DNA of 64,000 bases from an uncultured Ignavibacteria bacterium (lineage in GTDB: Bacteria > Bacteroidota > Ignavibacteria > SZUA-365), in assembly GCA_913061095.1 (NCBI GenBank), contig CAJXVM010000019.1, positions 36,640 through 100,639 on the forward strand, given 5' to 3'. The notes beneath the pieces are model-generated. The model did no database searches and had not been told where the DNA came from. It was given only the letters and a program-made list of their open reading frames with translations. Below, piece after piece: positions 44,057-54,078 of this stretch. Position 1 is the stretch's first letter. Each line of letters starts with the position of its first letter. The position numbers and the translations under genes were made by a program.

Positions 44057-47041
44057 TCAGTTCTTCATGAATTTTCTGATATGAACACCCCCGGAGGTCT
44101 GCACGACGATGTGGTACAGGCCGTTTCCACGACCGGCTAGATCCAGCGTGGTTCTGTATACGGACCGCTCCCCGGTGACAGGCATGATTCTATCCGCCCG
44201 TCCAAGAACGTCAACAAGCCAGACACCACCGGTCACCCCAGCCAACACCTCAACTGCGACTGTTACTCCATCATGAGCGGGATCGGGATACACCCGGATT
44301 TGAGGACTTTCCGGTAGCTGTTCATTTTCAATACCCAATACTGAAACCAGGAGCGCATCAGAGGTACTCGTACAACCATACTCATTGGCTACCCGTACCT
44401 GGTAGGTGCCAGTCTGCCGGGCGACATGGAACTGGTTGGTCGCGCCCGGGATGACCTGTCCGTTAAGAAGCCACTGGTAATTGGGAGCTTTTCCCGTTGT
44501 GAGGAGGTCACCCGTGCGATCGATCGTTGGTTTGGGCGGAGCAGGCCTTGTCTCGACATCGAACGTATCCGATCGGCCCACACACCCGGCGTCGTTGTCG
44601 ACAACGACATAATACGACCCCTGCTGCGTCACGGTGATCTGACGGGTGTTTTCGCCCGTACTCCACAGGTACGATCTGAAATCTGCACCCGCATCGAGCC
44701 GTATCGTATCACCCTCGCAGAGCGGGAGATTTCCGGTGACGACGAGCTGTGGCTTCGGAATTGGGTGCACGACGACCTGAAGCGTATCCGAGTACCCGGT
44801 CTGGCCTTCAGCGTTTTTCACGATGCAGAAATACGATCCTGAGGAATGGACGGTTAGCGATCTTCCGGAGAATCCGGTGGACCAACGATACGATGCATAT
44901 CCGGATGGTGCGTTGAGAATGACACTGTTGCCCTCGCAAAATGTGAGCGGACCGGTCGCATCAAGAGTAAACGCGAACGGAATATCAAGGGCCGGAATGG
45001 TGACCTCATCAGAAGCGCTGCACACAGACTCATCATCCTCGTAGAACTCGATTTGTATCGTGGCATTATCTCCTTGAGCTGTGACAGGATAATCCAAATA
45101 CCACTCGACAAACGCCTCTTTACCAGGAGATAGCGTAGAGGGCGTGAATCCTTTGGTTGCCTGCCTTTCGCTCACAGTCCCACGTAGAGAGTACCCGGGA
45201 GGTGGATAGATCCGTGCTTTCACTGTGCCGCTCGACGCGCTACCAGTATTCTTCAATCCAGCCCGAACCGTGAATGGCATCGGCGTGTATCCCTTCTTGT
45301 CAGACCGTATCTGAATCTCAGGCACCTCGACACTGCATTCGAGCGCACTTTCTCGCGGAGGGATATACATTTTTTGACAACAGCTCACCTCCTCGTGGTT
45401 ATCCATCGTTGCCGTGATGCAAATAACAGTCGTGTCCCCTGTGCTGCGATGTTTCGCTGCAACCTGCCAGATAACTTCGGAATAATTCCCTGGACTAATC
45501 TCTTTCGGTGAGCCATCTTGCTCGTCACTTGTCGGTGAGACTAACTCAACGTCATCTGGATCATAGGTGATCCGGTATCGAGTGTTAGCCGTAGCCAATC
45601 CACCCGAGTTGGAGAACCGTCCCGTGACGGTGAACGGATTGGGGAAATAATCCTGAATTGACGCATACCAACTCAGTTCCCCAGGCATATTGATATCACA
45701 AGTGATGATGGGGACACGTGGATTAATCCGGACCGTGCCACCGGTCATTATTGGCGTAAAACATCCCTGTTCGAATGCCGGATCGGCTACATCAACGGTT
45801 CGCGATATTGATCCGACCGGATTTGCAGCTTGGAAAACAAGATCCATGAGTAATCCCGAACCCTGCACCACGTGCAGATCACGCGAGTGGATACGCATCC
45901 CACCTGCAATCGTGGTTGCGTCAATATTTACTCCCTCGAGAAGAGAGCCCGGAGGAGCTTCAGCACGCAAAAATTGCAGGTACTGTGCATCATACGATAT
46001 GTCGAATTGGAGAGGATATAGCACAGTCGGCGGATCTACAACTGTCATAAGGTTGACAGGGACGCGGATTTCGGAATCGCCTGATCCTTCTATATCGGCA
46101 AGGTCAATGACGAGATTAGAAAACGTTGAAGCGTCCAGCGGCGCCCGATACGTCTTCGTCTTCACATCCGTCCCACCACAGAAGTTGTCCAGCTGCAGTT
46201 CCACGGTGCGAAGCCCGCCGTCGGCGCATCTTCTATCGTAGGTGATCACACACTCCTGGAAGCCCTGGAAAATGATCGTCGAAATGTCCTTGTAAATCGC
46301 TGCCAGCTGCCCGGCGTTCGGTGTCTGATAGTACCGGCCGCCGGTCAAGAGCGCGATCATCTCCAGCTCCGTCGCGTTGATCGCCGAGCCGAGACCTGTC
46401 GTGAAAACGCGAATGCGGTTGCGGTTCGCAAGAGAAATGATCTCCGCCGGCGTGCGCGTCGACGCGTTGTCACCGCCGTCGGATATAACAATCACCGCGC
46501 GGCACTGGTTGATGCCGTTGTTGATCAGCTCGATGATACCGGCGTAGATGCCGTCCCACACGGCCGTCCCGCCCGAGGCGGGAAGGGCGTCCACCGCGCT
46601 GTAGAGCAGCGGTTTGAGCGTTGTCATCTGCTGCTGGATGTTCACGACGGAGGTAAACCAGATGATGGCCGCCTCGTCGATCACACCGTCCATCTGATCG
46701 ACGAACGCGCGGCCCGCAGCCTTCGCGCCCGCGTTACCGGTTCCGTTCATCGATCCCGATGCGTCGAATACCAGCGCGACCGAACTTGCGCAGCGCACTG
46801 TCGGATCGGGGCACCACAGCGTGAAGTCGTTGATCTCCAGGCCATTTTCAGAGATTTTGAAATCCTGCTTAGTCATGTTATAGGCGGGATTCCCGTTGCA
46901 GCCGACCGAGAAATACAGCTCGATCTTCGGCCAATTCACTGTGATACGCTTGAAATTGAGATTTGGCTGTGCATCCGCAGCGCTTCCAATCAGAATAACA
47001 CAGACAAATGAAACAGCCCATATCCTCATTACTTGATTCAT
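44057..47041 (-). CDS. Secreted von Willebrand factor A protein with Ig-like modules, T9SS tail (copy 2)
   Basis: A 994-residue secreted protein. The start at 47041 (MNQVMRIWAV) has GGAG 7 bases upstream. A VWA domain at about 75-270 has the MIDAS motif DASGS (VFDASGSMNGTGN), a later conserved Thr region, and SDGGDN. A cohesin-like beta segment (about 310-430) and a region rich in beta strands follow, then Ig-like modules (YRWSTGFSGRSLTVH, YLWSTGENTRQITV) and a sorting tail with VYPDPAHDGVTVAV. It is a tandem paralogue of the upstream gene and is probably co-transcribed with it. Confidence 0.9.
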   Translation of the reverse strand: MNQVMRIWAVSFVCVILIGSAADAQPNLNFKRITVNWPKIELYFSVGCNGNPAYNMTKQDFKISENGLEINDFTLWCPDPTVRCASSVALVFDASGSMNGTGNAGAKAAGRAFVDQMDGVIDEAAIIWFTSVVNIQQQMTTLKPLLYSAVDALPASGGTAVWDGIYAGIIELINNGINQCRAVIVISDGGDNASTRTPAEIISLANRNRIRVFTTGLGSAINATELEMIALLTGGRYYQTPNAGQLAAIYKDISTIIFQGFQECVITYDRRCADGGLRTVELQLDNFCGGTDVKTKTYRAPLDASTFSNLVIDLADIEGSGDSEIRVPVNLMTVVDPPTVLYPLQFDISYDAQYLQFLRAEAPPGSLLEGVNIDATTIAGGMRIHSRDLHVVQGSGLLMDLVFQAANPVGSISRTVDVADPAFEQGCFTPIMTGGTVRINPRVPIITCDINMPGELSWYASIQDYFPNPFTVTGRFSNSGGLATANTRYRITYDPDDVELVSPTSDEQDGSPKEISPGNYSEVIWQVAAKHRSTGDTTVICITATMDNHEEVSCCQKMYIPPRESALECSVEVPEIQIRSDKKGYTPMPFTVRAGLKNTGSASSGTVKARIYPPPGYSLRGTVSERQATKGFTPSTLSPGKEAFVEWYLDYPVTAQGDNATIQIEFYEDDESVCSASDEVTIPALDIPFAFTLDATGPLTFCEGNSVILNAPSGYASYRWSTGFSGRSLTVHSSGSYFCIVKNAEGQTGYSDTLQVVVHPIPKPQLVVTGNLPLCEGDTIRLDAGADFRSYLWSTGENTRQITVTQQGSYYVVVDNDAGCVGRSDTFDVETRPAPPKPTIDRTGDLLTTGKAPNYQWLLNGQVIPGATNQFHVARQTGTYQVRVANEYGCTSTSDALLVSVLGIENEQLPESPQIRVYPDPAHDGVTVAVEVLAGVTGGVWLVDVLGRADRIMPVTGERSVYRTTLDLAGRGNGLYHIVVQTSGGVHIRKFMKN

Positions 47042-47165
47042 GTTCATTCTCCATTTTGCTGCATCCAGCGGCATTTTCGAATCTTACACCCCCGGTAAAT
47101 ATCTCAACGTGAGTTGCCTTTGGGGTGGCTGGGATTCATTACTGATTGCAGTTTTCCCGATAATT

Positions 47166-50135
47166 TCAGTGTTTCATGAACTTGGTAACGTGTATTCCAG
47201 AGGCCGACTGGACGACAACGTGATACAAACCCTTCCCGTATCCGGTCAAATCCATCGACATTTTGTATCGCTGCTGGTCCCCACTCAGGTGCAGCAGCTT
47301 TTCCGCTCGACCGAGTACGTCGACTAGCCACACGGTTCCTCTGATTCCGCGTGGCATAGCAACCGATATCGTGAACCGATCTCGAACGGGATCAGGAAAC
47401 ACGTGGATTGTAGGGACCACCGGAGTGGCGCCGAGGTCAACGGCGAGCACGGAAACGAGAAGTTCATCCGAGACACTTGAGCAGCCGTATTCGTTGCGCA
47501 CACGCACCTGATATATTCCGGACTGTCGCGCGACATAAAATTGGTCCGTGGCTCCGGCAATAGGCGACCCGTTCAGCAGCCACTGATAGTTAGGTGCCTT
47601 CTCCGTTGTCAGCATGTCACCAGTTCTGTCAATCGCAGGCTTCGGCGGTGAGGGCCGCGTTTCAACGGTTATGGTATCTGATCTTCCCACACATCCCGCC
47701 GAATTATCAACGACAACGAAATAGGAGCCCTGTCGTGTGACGGTGATCGAGCGGGTGGTCGCGCCGGTACTCCACAGGTACGATCTGAAATCCGCACCCG
47801 CATCGAGCTGTATTGTATCGCCCTCACAGAGCGGGAGATTGCCGTTAACTACAAGCTGTGGCTTCGGTCTTGGATGCACTGCGACCTGGAGCGTATCCGA
47901 GTACCCGGTCTGTCCATCAGCGTTTTTCACGATGCAGAAATACGATCCCGAGGAGTGGACGGTTAGCGATCTTCCGGAGAATCCGGTGGACCAGCGATAC
48001 GATGCATATCCGGATGGTGCGTTGAGGATGACACTGTTGCCATCGCAGAACGTGAGCGGACCGGTCGCATCAAGAGAAAAGCCGAACGGAATGTCCAGGG
48101 GCGGAATGGTCACCTCCCCGCACGCGCCACATACATATGCGTCATCCTCGTAGAACTCCACCTGTATGGTTGACTGCACCTTACTTGCCGACACAGGGTG
48201 TTCGAGGTACCATTCGACGGACGATTCATTCCCGGGTGACAACGTGGATGGATTGAACTCCTTTTTCTCCTGTCGTTCGCTCACTGAACCGGTGAGCGTA
48301 TATCCCTGTGGTGGGTAAATTCTTGCATGAACCGTACCACTTGTCACGCTGCCGATGTTCTTCAGCAGTGCGCGAACTGTAAACGGCATTGGCGTGTACC
48401 CTTTCTTGTCAGATCGTATCTGAATCTCAGGCACCTCGACGCTGCACTCGAAGCCACTTTCAGCTGGTGGAATGTATACCTTATTACAGCATACTACGTC
48501 CTCATGGTTGTCCATGATTGCCGTAATGCATATTTCCGTGGAATCGCCAACCAACCGGGATTTTGCCGCAACCTGCCAACTCACCTCTGTAAAGTTTCCC
48601 GGTATGATTTCGGACGGTGATGCTGTCTGTTCATCAGTGAGAGGCGAAACAAGCGCAATGTCGGAAGATTCGTATGATATACGGTACCGAAGTACTTCCG
48701 CTGCTCGGTCACCGGTGTTGAAAAACCTCCCCGTAACTGAAAAGGGATTAGGGATGTAATCATTCAACGTACTCTGCCAGCTAAGTGTCTCTGGCATATC
48801 GAGGTCGCAATTGATGATCGGCTGGCGAGGGATGATAGTGATCTGACCTGCACTTGCAATAGGGATGTAACAACCCTGACTAAATAGCGGATCATTTATA
48901 TCGATTGTTGTTTCGAGAGTATCAAGTGGATCGCTGGCATGAAAGACCAGACTCATCAGCTCACCGGTGCCTTTTACAATTTTCCGATCGTTCGAAGTGA
49001 TTCTAACTCCTCCTGAAACCGGAACAACACTAAACGACACCCCCTCGAGGAGAGAGCCTGGGCCTGCCTTCGCTTGTTTGAATTGAACGTGATTATCATA
49101 ATGCACAGTGTACTCAAATGGATAGAAAATCGCTTCCGGGTCAACGGGGGTAATGAGATTCAGGGGCAATTCGATATCAGTATCGCCCTTCCCTTCCACA
49201 TCACCGAGACTCATATAAATGTCGGAAAACGTAGTAGAATCCAGCGGTGCAGTGTAGGACCGTGTTTTCACATCGGTGCCTCCGCAAAAATTCACAAGTT
49301 GCAACTCCACATCTCGGCTGAAACCGTCTGCACAATCCCGCTCATACGTGATAATACAGTCTCCTGATAGCGTCGTGATATCTTGATAGATTTCCCCAAT
49401 TTGCGAAGCGGTCGGGTATTGATAATATCGCCCTCCGGTTAACAAAGACACCATCTCAAACTCAGAACTCATTATTGACTGTCCAACACCGATAGTGAAG
49501 ACTCTGATTCGATGACGATTAGCCAGAGAAACAACTTCGGCGGGAGTCCTCGTCGATCCTTCACCGTGACCGTCACCGATAAGTAATAAAGCTCGACATT
49601 GATTAATTCCCATATTTATAAGCTCAATGAGACCGGCATAACAGCCGTCCCACGCTGCGCTGTTCCCATTCGCCGGCAGAGCATCAACTGCTGAATAGAG
49701 CAATGGCTTCAGTGTTGTCATATGCTGTTCTATTGTCGCCATATTGGAGTAATAGAGCACAGCCGCTTCATCAATTTGACCGTCCATAAGGTCGACAAAT
49801 GCGCGCCCAAATGCCTTCGCCGCTGCGTTACCTGCCCCTCCCATTGATCCAGAGGCATCAATGACGATTGCCGCAGACATTGCGCATCTTACCGTTGGAT
49901 CAGGACACCACAGGGTAAAGCCCTTAACTTCCACACCCTGTTCGAAGATCCGAAAATCTTGCTTTGCCATGTTGTGCGCAGGGTTCCCGTTGCACTCAAC
50001 CGTGAAGTACAACTCGATTGTCGGCCAATTCTTGGTCACTCGCTTGAAGTTCAGCGATGGCTGGGAATAAGCTGTGCTGCCAAGCATGGCGATCAGGCCC
50101 AACAGGATGCCCCCAATAGGTAGGATTCGTCTCAT
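47166..50135 (-). CDS. Secreted von Willebrand factor A protein with Ig-like modules, T9SS tail (copy 1)
   Basis: A 989-residue paralogue of the next gene, with the same domain order: signal peptide, VWA (MIDAS DASGS in VIDASGSMGGAGN), cohesin-like and beta regions, Ig-like modules, sorting tail (VFPDPVRDRFTISV). The start at 50135 has GGAGGAGGAAT directly upstream. It is the first gene of a leftward run of four secreted-protein genes. Its VWA-coding region is richer in A and T than that of copy 2, while parts of the Ig-like region are nearly identical in DNA, which points to gene conversion. Confidence 0.9.
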   Translation of the reverse strand: MRRILPIGGILLGLIAMLGSTAYSQPSLNFKRVTKNWPTIELYFTVECNGNPAHNMAKQDFRIFEQGVEVKGFTLWCPDPTVRCAMSAAIVIDASGSMGGAGNAAAKAFGRAFVDLMDGQIDEAAVLYYSNMATIEQHMTTLKPLLYSAVDALPANGNSAAWDGCYAGLIELINMGINQCRALLLIGDGHGEGSTRTPAEVVSLANRHRIRVFTIGVGQSIMSSEFEMVSLLTGGRYYQYPTASQIGEIYQDITTLSGDCIITYERDCADGFSRDVELQLVNFCGGTDVKTRSYTAPLDSTTFSDIYMSLGDVEGKGDTDIELPLNLITPVDPEAIFYPFEYTVHYDNHVQFKQAKAGPGSLLEGVSFSVVPVSGGVRITSNDRKIVKGTGELMSLVFHASDPLDTLETTIDINDPLFSQGCYIPIASAGQITIIPRQPIINCDLDMPETLSWQSTLNDYIPNPFSVTGRFFNTGDRAAEVLRYRISYESSDIALVSPLTDEQTASPSEIIPGNFTEVSWQVAAKSRLVGDSTEICITAIMDNHEDVVCCNKVYIPPAESGFECSVEVPEIQIRSDKKGYTPMPFTVRALLKNIGSVTSGTVHARIYPPQGYTLTGSVSERQEKKEFNPSTLSPGNESSVEWYLEHPVSASKVQSTIQVEFYEDDAYVCGACGEVTIPPLDIPFGFSLDATGPLTFCDGNSVILNAPSGYASYRWSTGFSGRSLTVHSSGSYFCIVKNADGQTGYSDTLQVAVHPRPKPQLVVNGNLPLCEGDTIQLDAGADFRSYLWSTGATTRSITVTRQGSYFVVVDNSAGCVGRSDTITVETRPSPPKPAIDRTGDMLTTEKAPNYQWLLNGSPIAGATDQFYVARQSGIYQVRVRNEYGCSSVSDELLVSVLAVDLGATPVVPTIHVFPDPVRDRFTISVAMPRGIRGTVWLVDVLGRAEKLLHLSGDQQRYKMSMDLTGYGKGLYHVVVQSASGIHVTKFMKH

Positions 50136-50867
50136 ATTCCTCCTCCAATGGACCGCGATAACAGCGGCTATTACGACTCTATTATCCGGAAGATACTACG
50201 ATCCGGAATGCAGGTCAACCTGAGTATCGATGCGCGTTCTTCCTCGGTAGTTCAATAGCCTCAAATGAGAATCAAGTATGCGACCGCTACACTACCTCTC
50301 AGCCCACGCTACTTGATCTTGTGTAACATGAGAGCTCTGTAGAGGGACGCTCGTTAGAGTAATGACGGAAGATCTCGTAAACTTGCTGGCGACTCCATAG
50401 GCATTCTGCAACCCAAACGAGTTCCATTCCGAGGTGCCCTCGAATCCTCTTAACACCATCCGAGATACAACCTGAAATATGAAGGATGCATCTCAGACCA
50501 TGAGCCATGCTTCTCAGACCATGAGCCATGCTTCTCAGACCATGAGCCATGCTTCTCAGACCATGAGCCATACTTCTCAGACCATGAGCCATGCTTCAAT
50601 GTGCACTGCCAATGTGAGGGGAATCTCGAGAGCGACCATCTCATAGCTGTATCGTCATCTCCCTACAAACTGAGCTGGTGGACCGAAATCCTACAACGAG
50701 GCTCAGCCACTTAGAGTTGATTAGTGATCGAGTTTTCAAGGGGTTTCGGATCGAACGTAGGTCTTCCGAACAGGATCGACGCGCACGTGTCCTCGATCAA
50801 TGGCCAATCTCATCCACTCCTGGATTAATACCGGACTCAAAGGGCATGAGCGCTCCAGTTTCTCCAA
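50136..50867. other. Intergenic region with minisatellite
   Basis: 732 bp. It includes the promoter region of the VWA operon and the 21-bp array at 50491-50595. No credible gene. Confidence 0.55.
50491..50595. repeat. Five-copy 21-bp minisatellite
   Basis: TCTCAGACCATGAGCCATGC-T repeats exactly five times, starting at 50491, 50512, 50533, 50554 and 50575, with a single base change in unit 4. The period is a multiple of three, so both strands stay open; the minus strand would encode a MAHGLRS heptad. Confidence 0.9.
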
Positions 50868-51155
50868 TCAGCAAGGTCGATCCAGGATCGGGCCTATCCT
50901 GTAATCGAATTCATTGAACAAGTTCATTGTTGAACCAGCATGTTCATCTGCTCCAGGCAGAGGCGTCGCACTCGAGGTGCCTGCCATCCGGCTTCTCCCA
51001 CTACCCTCGGATCCGCTCCCTCGACTTCGCCTCGGAGTAGCCGCGGCTACGTGTGGCGCTCGTGGTCTTACTCTCCTTCTCTGTGTACTATGTGATCTTT
51101 CCGCTGGAATCGTATCCGGTGTTTCCGTGAACAGGTTCAGCTGCTTGTTTTTCAT
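50868..51155 (-). CDS. Unknown 95-aa protein, possibly truncated
   Basis: The start at 51155 (MKNKQLNLFTETPD) has GGAGG 8 bases upstream. The middle is Arg/Ser/Pro-rich and the end reads MNLFNEFDYRIGPILDRPC before the stop. After the stop, another frame continues as LIGETGALMPFESGINPGVD, so a frameshift may have shortened the gene. Family not recognised. Confidence 0.4.
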   Translation of the reverse strand: MKNKQLNLFTETPDTIPAERSHSTQRRRVRPRAPHVAAATPRRSRGSGSEGSGRSRMAGTSSATPLPGADEHAGSTMNLFNEFDYRIGPILDRPC

Positions 51156-51213
51156 TTTCATATCCTCCATTACATGATGATTGTGGATGCCTAGGCACCC
51201 AGAGTGACTATTA

Positions 51214-51362
51214 TCACCTTGATTCTTGTGGAGTTACGAGGAGCGATTTAAGGAGGTCGAATTCCTTGAAGAGCAGAATGACCTCGATCGGCGGGTCGAG
51301 AAATAAGTTGTGGAATGTGTCTATGAAGTCCCGCAAAAGCCCCTCAAATGAGGGGCTTTTCT
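51214..51362 (-). repeat. Intergenic element, copy C
   Basis: Minus-strand frame LRDFIDTFHNLFLDPP, then IEVILLFKEFDLLKSLL. Differences from the other copies are mostly third-position or conservative. The hairpin AAAAGCCCCTC/GAGGGGCTTTT lies at the right end, 185 bp past the stop of the DUF2938 gene. Confidence 0.7.
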
Positions 51363-51547
51363 GTTATGGGGCATGTTCCGTGCTCCCTGATTCTTCTCGC
51401 CCATCCTATCTCGAACACACAGCGCTCGCACTGCATCTACCACATTCAGATACGCTGAAGCTACGCGATGAATAGTGCTGCGACGCCGAGTTCAATCACT
51501 TTGGAAATCGCAGCAGCGTCATTCTGGTATCACGCAGTCAGTGAACC

Positions 51548-52039
51548 TCATTTCATCACAACAAGAATACCCCACCAGAGACCGATACCATAGAAGAAAT
51601 GGCTGAGAAGGCTGGTCTGCAATGGTTTCAGATGCGACGACCTGCGGCCGCAGCATCCAAATCCCAGTGCGGGATAGACGACGAACAGTGGAAACACAAC
51701 GGTGGAAGTGCTGAAGCCGACTGCCGCAAGGAAGCTTCGAGGGGACAATCCCAGCCACCAGCAACCGTAGACATAGGCGATGGCAAGCACGATGCCGATC
51801 GCGTAATGCCCCGCCATGGCAACGGCCTTCTCCCCCCTGTGTTCAGGCAGTGAACTGATGTTCGCGTGCGCAAATCGTCCATGGAACATGCCCAGGTACC
51901 ATCGGCCGACCCACGCGCCTTTCGCACCAACCGCGAATCCGAGGCGCCGTGCAATAGTCGTGAGCACATCCATGGTCGCCGTTGCGGCGATACCTGGAAT
52001 GAGTGATTTCAAAATGGAAATCGGTGGTTCAATGAGCAT
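51548..52039 (-). CDS. DUF2938 family membrane protein
   Basis: A 163-residue inner-membrane protein with four predicted helices; PGIAATATMDVLTTIARRLG, VGRWYLGMFHGRF, HYAIGIVLAIAYVYG and VYPALGFGCCGRR match the DUF2938 layout. Function unknown. It begins 20 bp after the reductase gene stop and is the last gene of the leftward sigma-54-type operon. The ribosome site is weak. Confidence 0.82.
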   Translation of the reverse strand: MLIEPPISILKSLIPGIAATATMDVLTTIARRLGFAVGAKGAWVGRWYLGMFHGRFAHANISSLPEHRGEKAVAMAGHYAIGIVLAIAYVYGCWWLGLSPRSFLAAVGFSTSTVVFPLFVVYPALGFGCCGRRSSHLKPLQTSLLSHFFYGIGLWWGILVVMK

Positions 52040-52059
52040 TGTACTCTTCGGTGGCGACG

Positions 52060-53070
52060 TTAGACAACCTGGATGAGAAGTTTGCCGAGTTTTTCTCCCG
52101 TAAAGAGTCGCTGAAAGGTCTCCGGGAAGGTCTCTAGGCCTGGCACTATTGTCGTTCTATAGCTGAGCGTTCCTGCTGCAAGCCAGCCTCCGATTTCTTC
52201 GACCGCACTCTGGTATTGCTCCGCGTAATCGGAGACGATGAATCCCTGCATGCGCGCTCGCTTGACGAGGAGGGAAAGATAGTTTTTCGGTCCTCGCACG
52301 GCCTCAAGGTCGTTGTACTGGGAGATGGCCCCACAGAGAACAACCCGGGCTCCTATGCGGAGGTGCGCGAGTGCGGCGTCAAGGATATCCCCGCCGACGT
52401 TGTCGAAATAGACATCCAATCCCTCAGGACAGTGTTCGCGAATTCTCTCGCCAAGTGCTTCGGTCTTATAGTTGATCGCCGCGTCACATCCGAGATCCTC
52501 GACGAGGTGCCTGCACTTCTCGTTACTGCCTGCGATACCAACGACGCGCCCCGCTCCCCGGATTCCGGCGATCTGTCCGGCAATCGATCCCACGGCCCCG
52601 GCGGCTGCGGAAACGAGTACTGTGTCGCCCGGCTTGACGGCACCCACCTCTGTCATGCCGAAATACGCGGTCAGTCCCGGTATGCCAAGTGGCCCGAGGA
52701 ATGTCGGCAGCGGAGCCACGGTGTCGTTGACTTTTCGCAGCGTGTCCCCTGGCACGAGAGCGTGAGACTGAACGCCGGTATGCCCGACGACCTGCTCTCC
52801 CTCCCTGAAGTCCGGGTGCTTTGATGCGATGACCGTGCCGACCCCTCCCGCTCTCATCACTGCGCCGATCGCTACGGGTGGGAGGTACGATTTCGCGTCT
52901 CGCAGCCAGCCACGCATCGCCGGATCGATCGAGATGAAGGCTGTTTCAACGAGGACTTCGCCGTCAGACGGCCCGTTGATATCGTTCCAGCCCATGTCCC
53001 AATGCGTTCGAGCGGGCATCCCATCCGGGCGGCTGGCAAGACGAACCTGGAAGGTGTGTTGCGCGCACAT
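52060..53070 (-). CDS. NADPH-dependent medium-chain reductase, CurA/prostaglandin-reductase type
   Basis: A 336-residue zinc-independent medium-chain dehydrogenase/reductase. Marks include ISIDPAMRGWLRD near residue 45, VLVSAAAGAVGSIAGQIAGI (nucleotide-binding region near 150), YFDNVGGDILDAAL and the C-terminal LGKLLIQV. The family reduces alpha,beta-unsaturated carbonyls such as curcumin or leukotriene-type enones using NADPH. It is in the same operon as two amidohydrolases and an epimerase-like protein, suggesting breakdown or detoxification of an unsaturated or aromatic compound. Confidence 0.92.
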   Translation of the reverse strand: MCAQHTFQVRLASRPDGMPARTHWDMGWNDINGPSDGEVLVETAFISIDPAMRGWLRDAKSYLPPVAIGAVMRAGGVGTVIASKHPDFREGEQVVGHTGVQSHALVPGDTLRKVNDTVAPLPTFLGPLGIPGLTAYFGMTEVGAVKPGDTVLVSAAAGAVGSIAGQIAGIRGAGRVVGIAGSNEKCRHLVEDLGCDAAINYKTEALGERIREHCPEGLDVYFDNVGGDILDAALAHLRIGARVVLCGAISQYNDLEAVRGPKNYLSLLVKRARMQGFIVSDYAEQYQSAVEEIGGWLAAGTLSYRTTIVPGLETFPETFQRLFTGEKLGKLLIQVV

Positions 53071-53174
53071 CGCTCAATACTCCATGTTGACTGTTCACAA
53101 GATCTTTCTACTCTGCTGAGTCGTCCGCGTGATTCCATATTACGCATCACCAGCTTTACGGCAAAGGCTCCCGC

Positions 53175-54065
53175 TCACAGGTCTGGTGTGGCATTCAATT
53201 CTGTGAGAGCTTCGATGAGTCGCCCAATCGTTGTTTCGTCGGAAAAGGGGAAATTCGATCCGAAGCGGATCTGTTCGCAATCTACCAGGTGATTGAGTCC
53301 GAACAGGGTGAAACGCGGTCCGATGTCCGCGGTGTCGTAGGAAACGGATTTGACAAGATCCAGGCCGCTGTTTCGCTTCGTTACCAGGTCGATAATAATG
53401 CGTCCCCAGCGAAGCTTCTTGCCGTTCGTATAGTGAAGTTTACCGATCCTCTCCGCGAGGAAAGGCACGACACCACCCGCGCCGGCAAATACCCAGCGGA
53501 TGTCACGAAAGCGTTCGAACGCGTGGCTGTACACCAACCGTGCGAAGGCCCGGGATACATCCGTTGGATACTCCACAAAAGGATTTGCACCATCGTGATC
53601 TTCTATGCCCGGACGGTCGCTTGCATGGACAAGAACCATTGATCGTCGATTGTTGAGTTCAGCCAGGATCGCATCGTACTCCGGATCACCCAGGTAGGCG
53701 CCTCCCACATTCGAAAAAAGGATCACGCCGTCAAGCGCAAGAACATCCAGGGCGTAAGCGATCTCGCTGACCGAGGCCTTTACATCAGGGAAAGGAATAC
53801 ACGCAAATGCTCCGAACCTTTCCGGATGCGAAGCCTTGATCTGAGACGCGTAAGCGTTGACGGAGCGCGCCACCTCACGATCACAGCCTGTGGGAGACGG
53901 CACGGAAAGTATTGCCTTCTCAATGCTCATCGTCTCCATCATGTCGAGGGAGGAATCGGGAGTCCAGTCCGGTACGGTACTCACATCGATCCCGCTCCGT
54001 TTCAGGGCTTCGATATAGACTGGAGGCAGCATGTGGTGGTGAACATCGGTGTTTGCTGTTGGCAT
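53175..54065 (-). CDS. Amidohydrolase-2 (ACMSD-type) family protein, copy 2
   Basis: A 296-residue metal-dependent TIM-barrel hydrolase or decarboxylase. The start at 54065 (MPTANTDVHHHMLPP) has AAAGGAGGT upstream. Metal motif HHH near residues 9-11, VHASDRP near residue 150, and FAGAGGVVPFLAERIGKL correspond to ACMSD-like enzymes. It starts 13 bp after its paralogue, so two different but related substrates or a heteromer are possible. Catalysis not assigned. Confidence 0.88.
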   Translation of the reverse strand: MPTANTDVHHHMLPPVYIEALKRSGIDVSTVPDWTPDSSLDMMETMSIEKAILSVPSPTGCDREVARSVNAYASQIKASHPERFGAFACIPFPDVKASVSEIAYALDVLALDGVILFSNVGGAYLGDPEYDAILAELNNRRSMVLVHASDRPGIEDHDGANPFVEYPTDVSRAFARLVYSHAFERFRDIRWVFAGAGGVVPFLAERIGKLHYTNGKKLRWGRIIIDLVTKRNSGLDLVKSVSYDTADIGPRFTLFGLNHLVDCEQIRFGSNFPFSDETTIGRLIEALTELNATPDL

Positions 54066-54078
54066 GAGATACCTCCTT

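Noticed and set aside
50299..50644. Protein with MAHGLRS heptad repeats.
   Set aside because: Generated by the 21-bp minisatellite; no ribosome site and no sensible flanking sequence.
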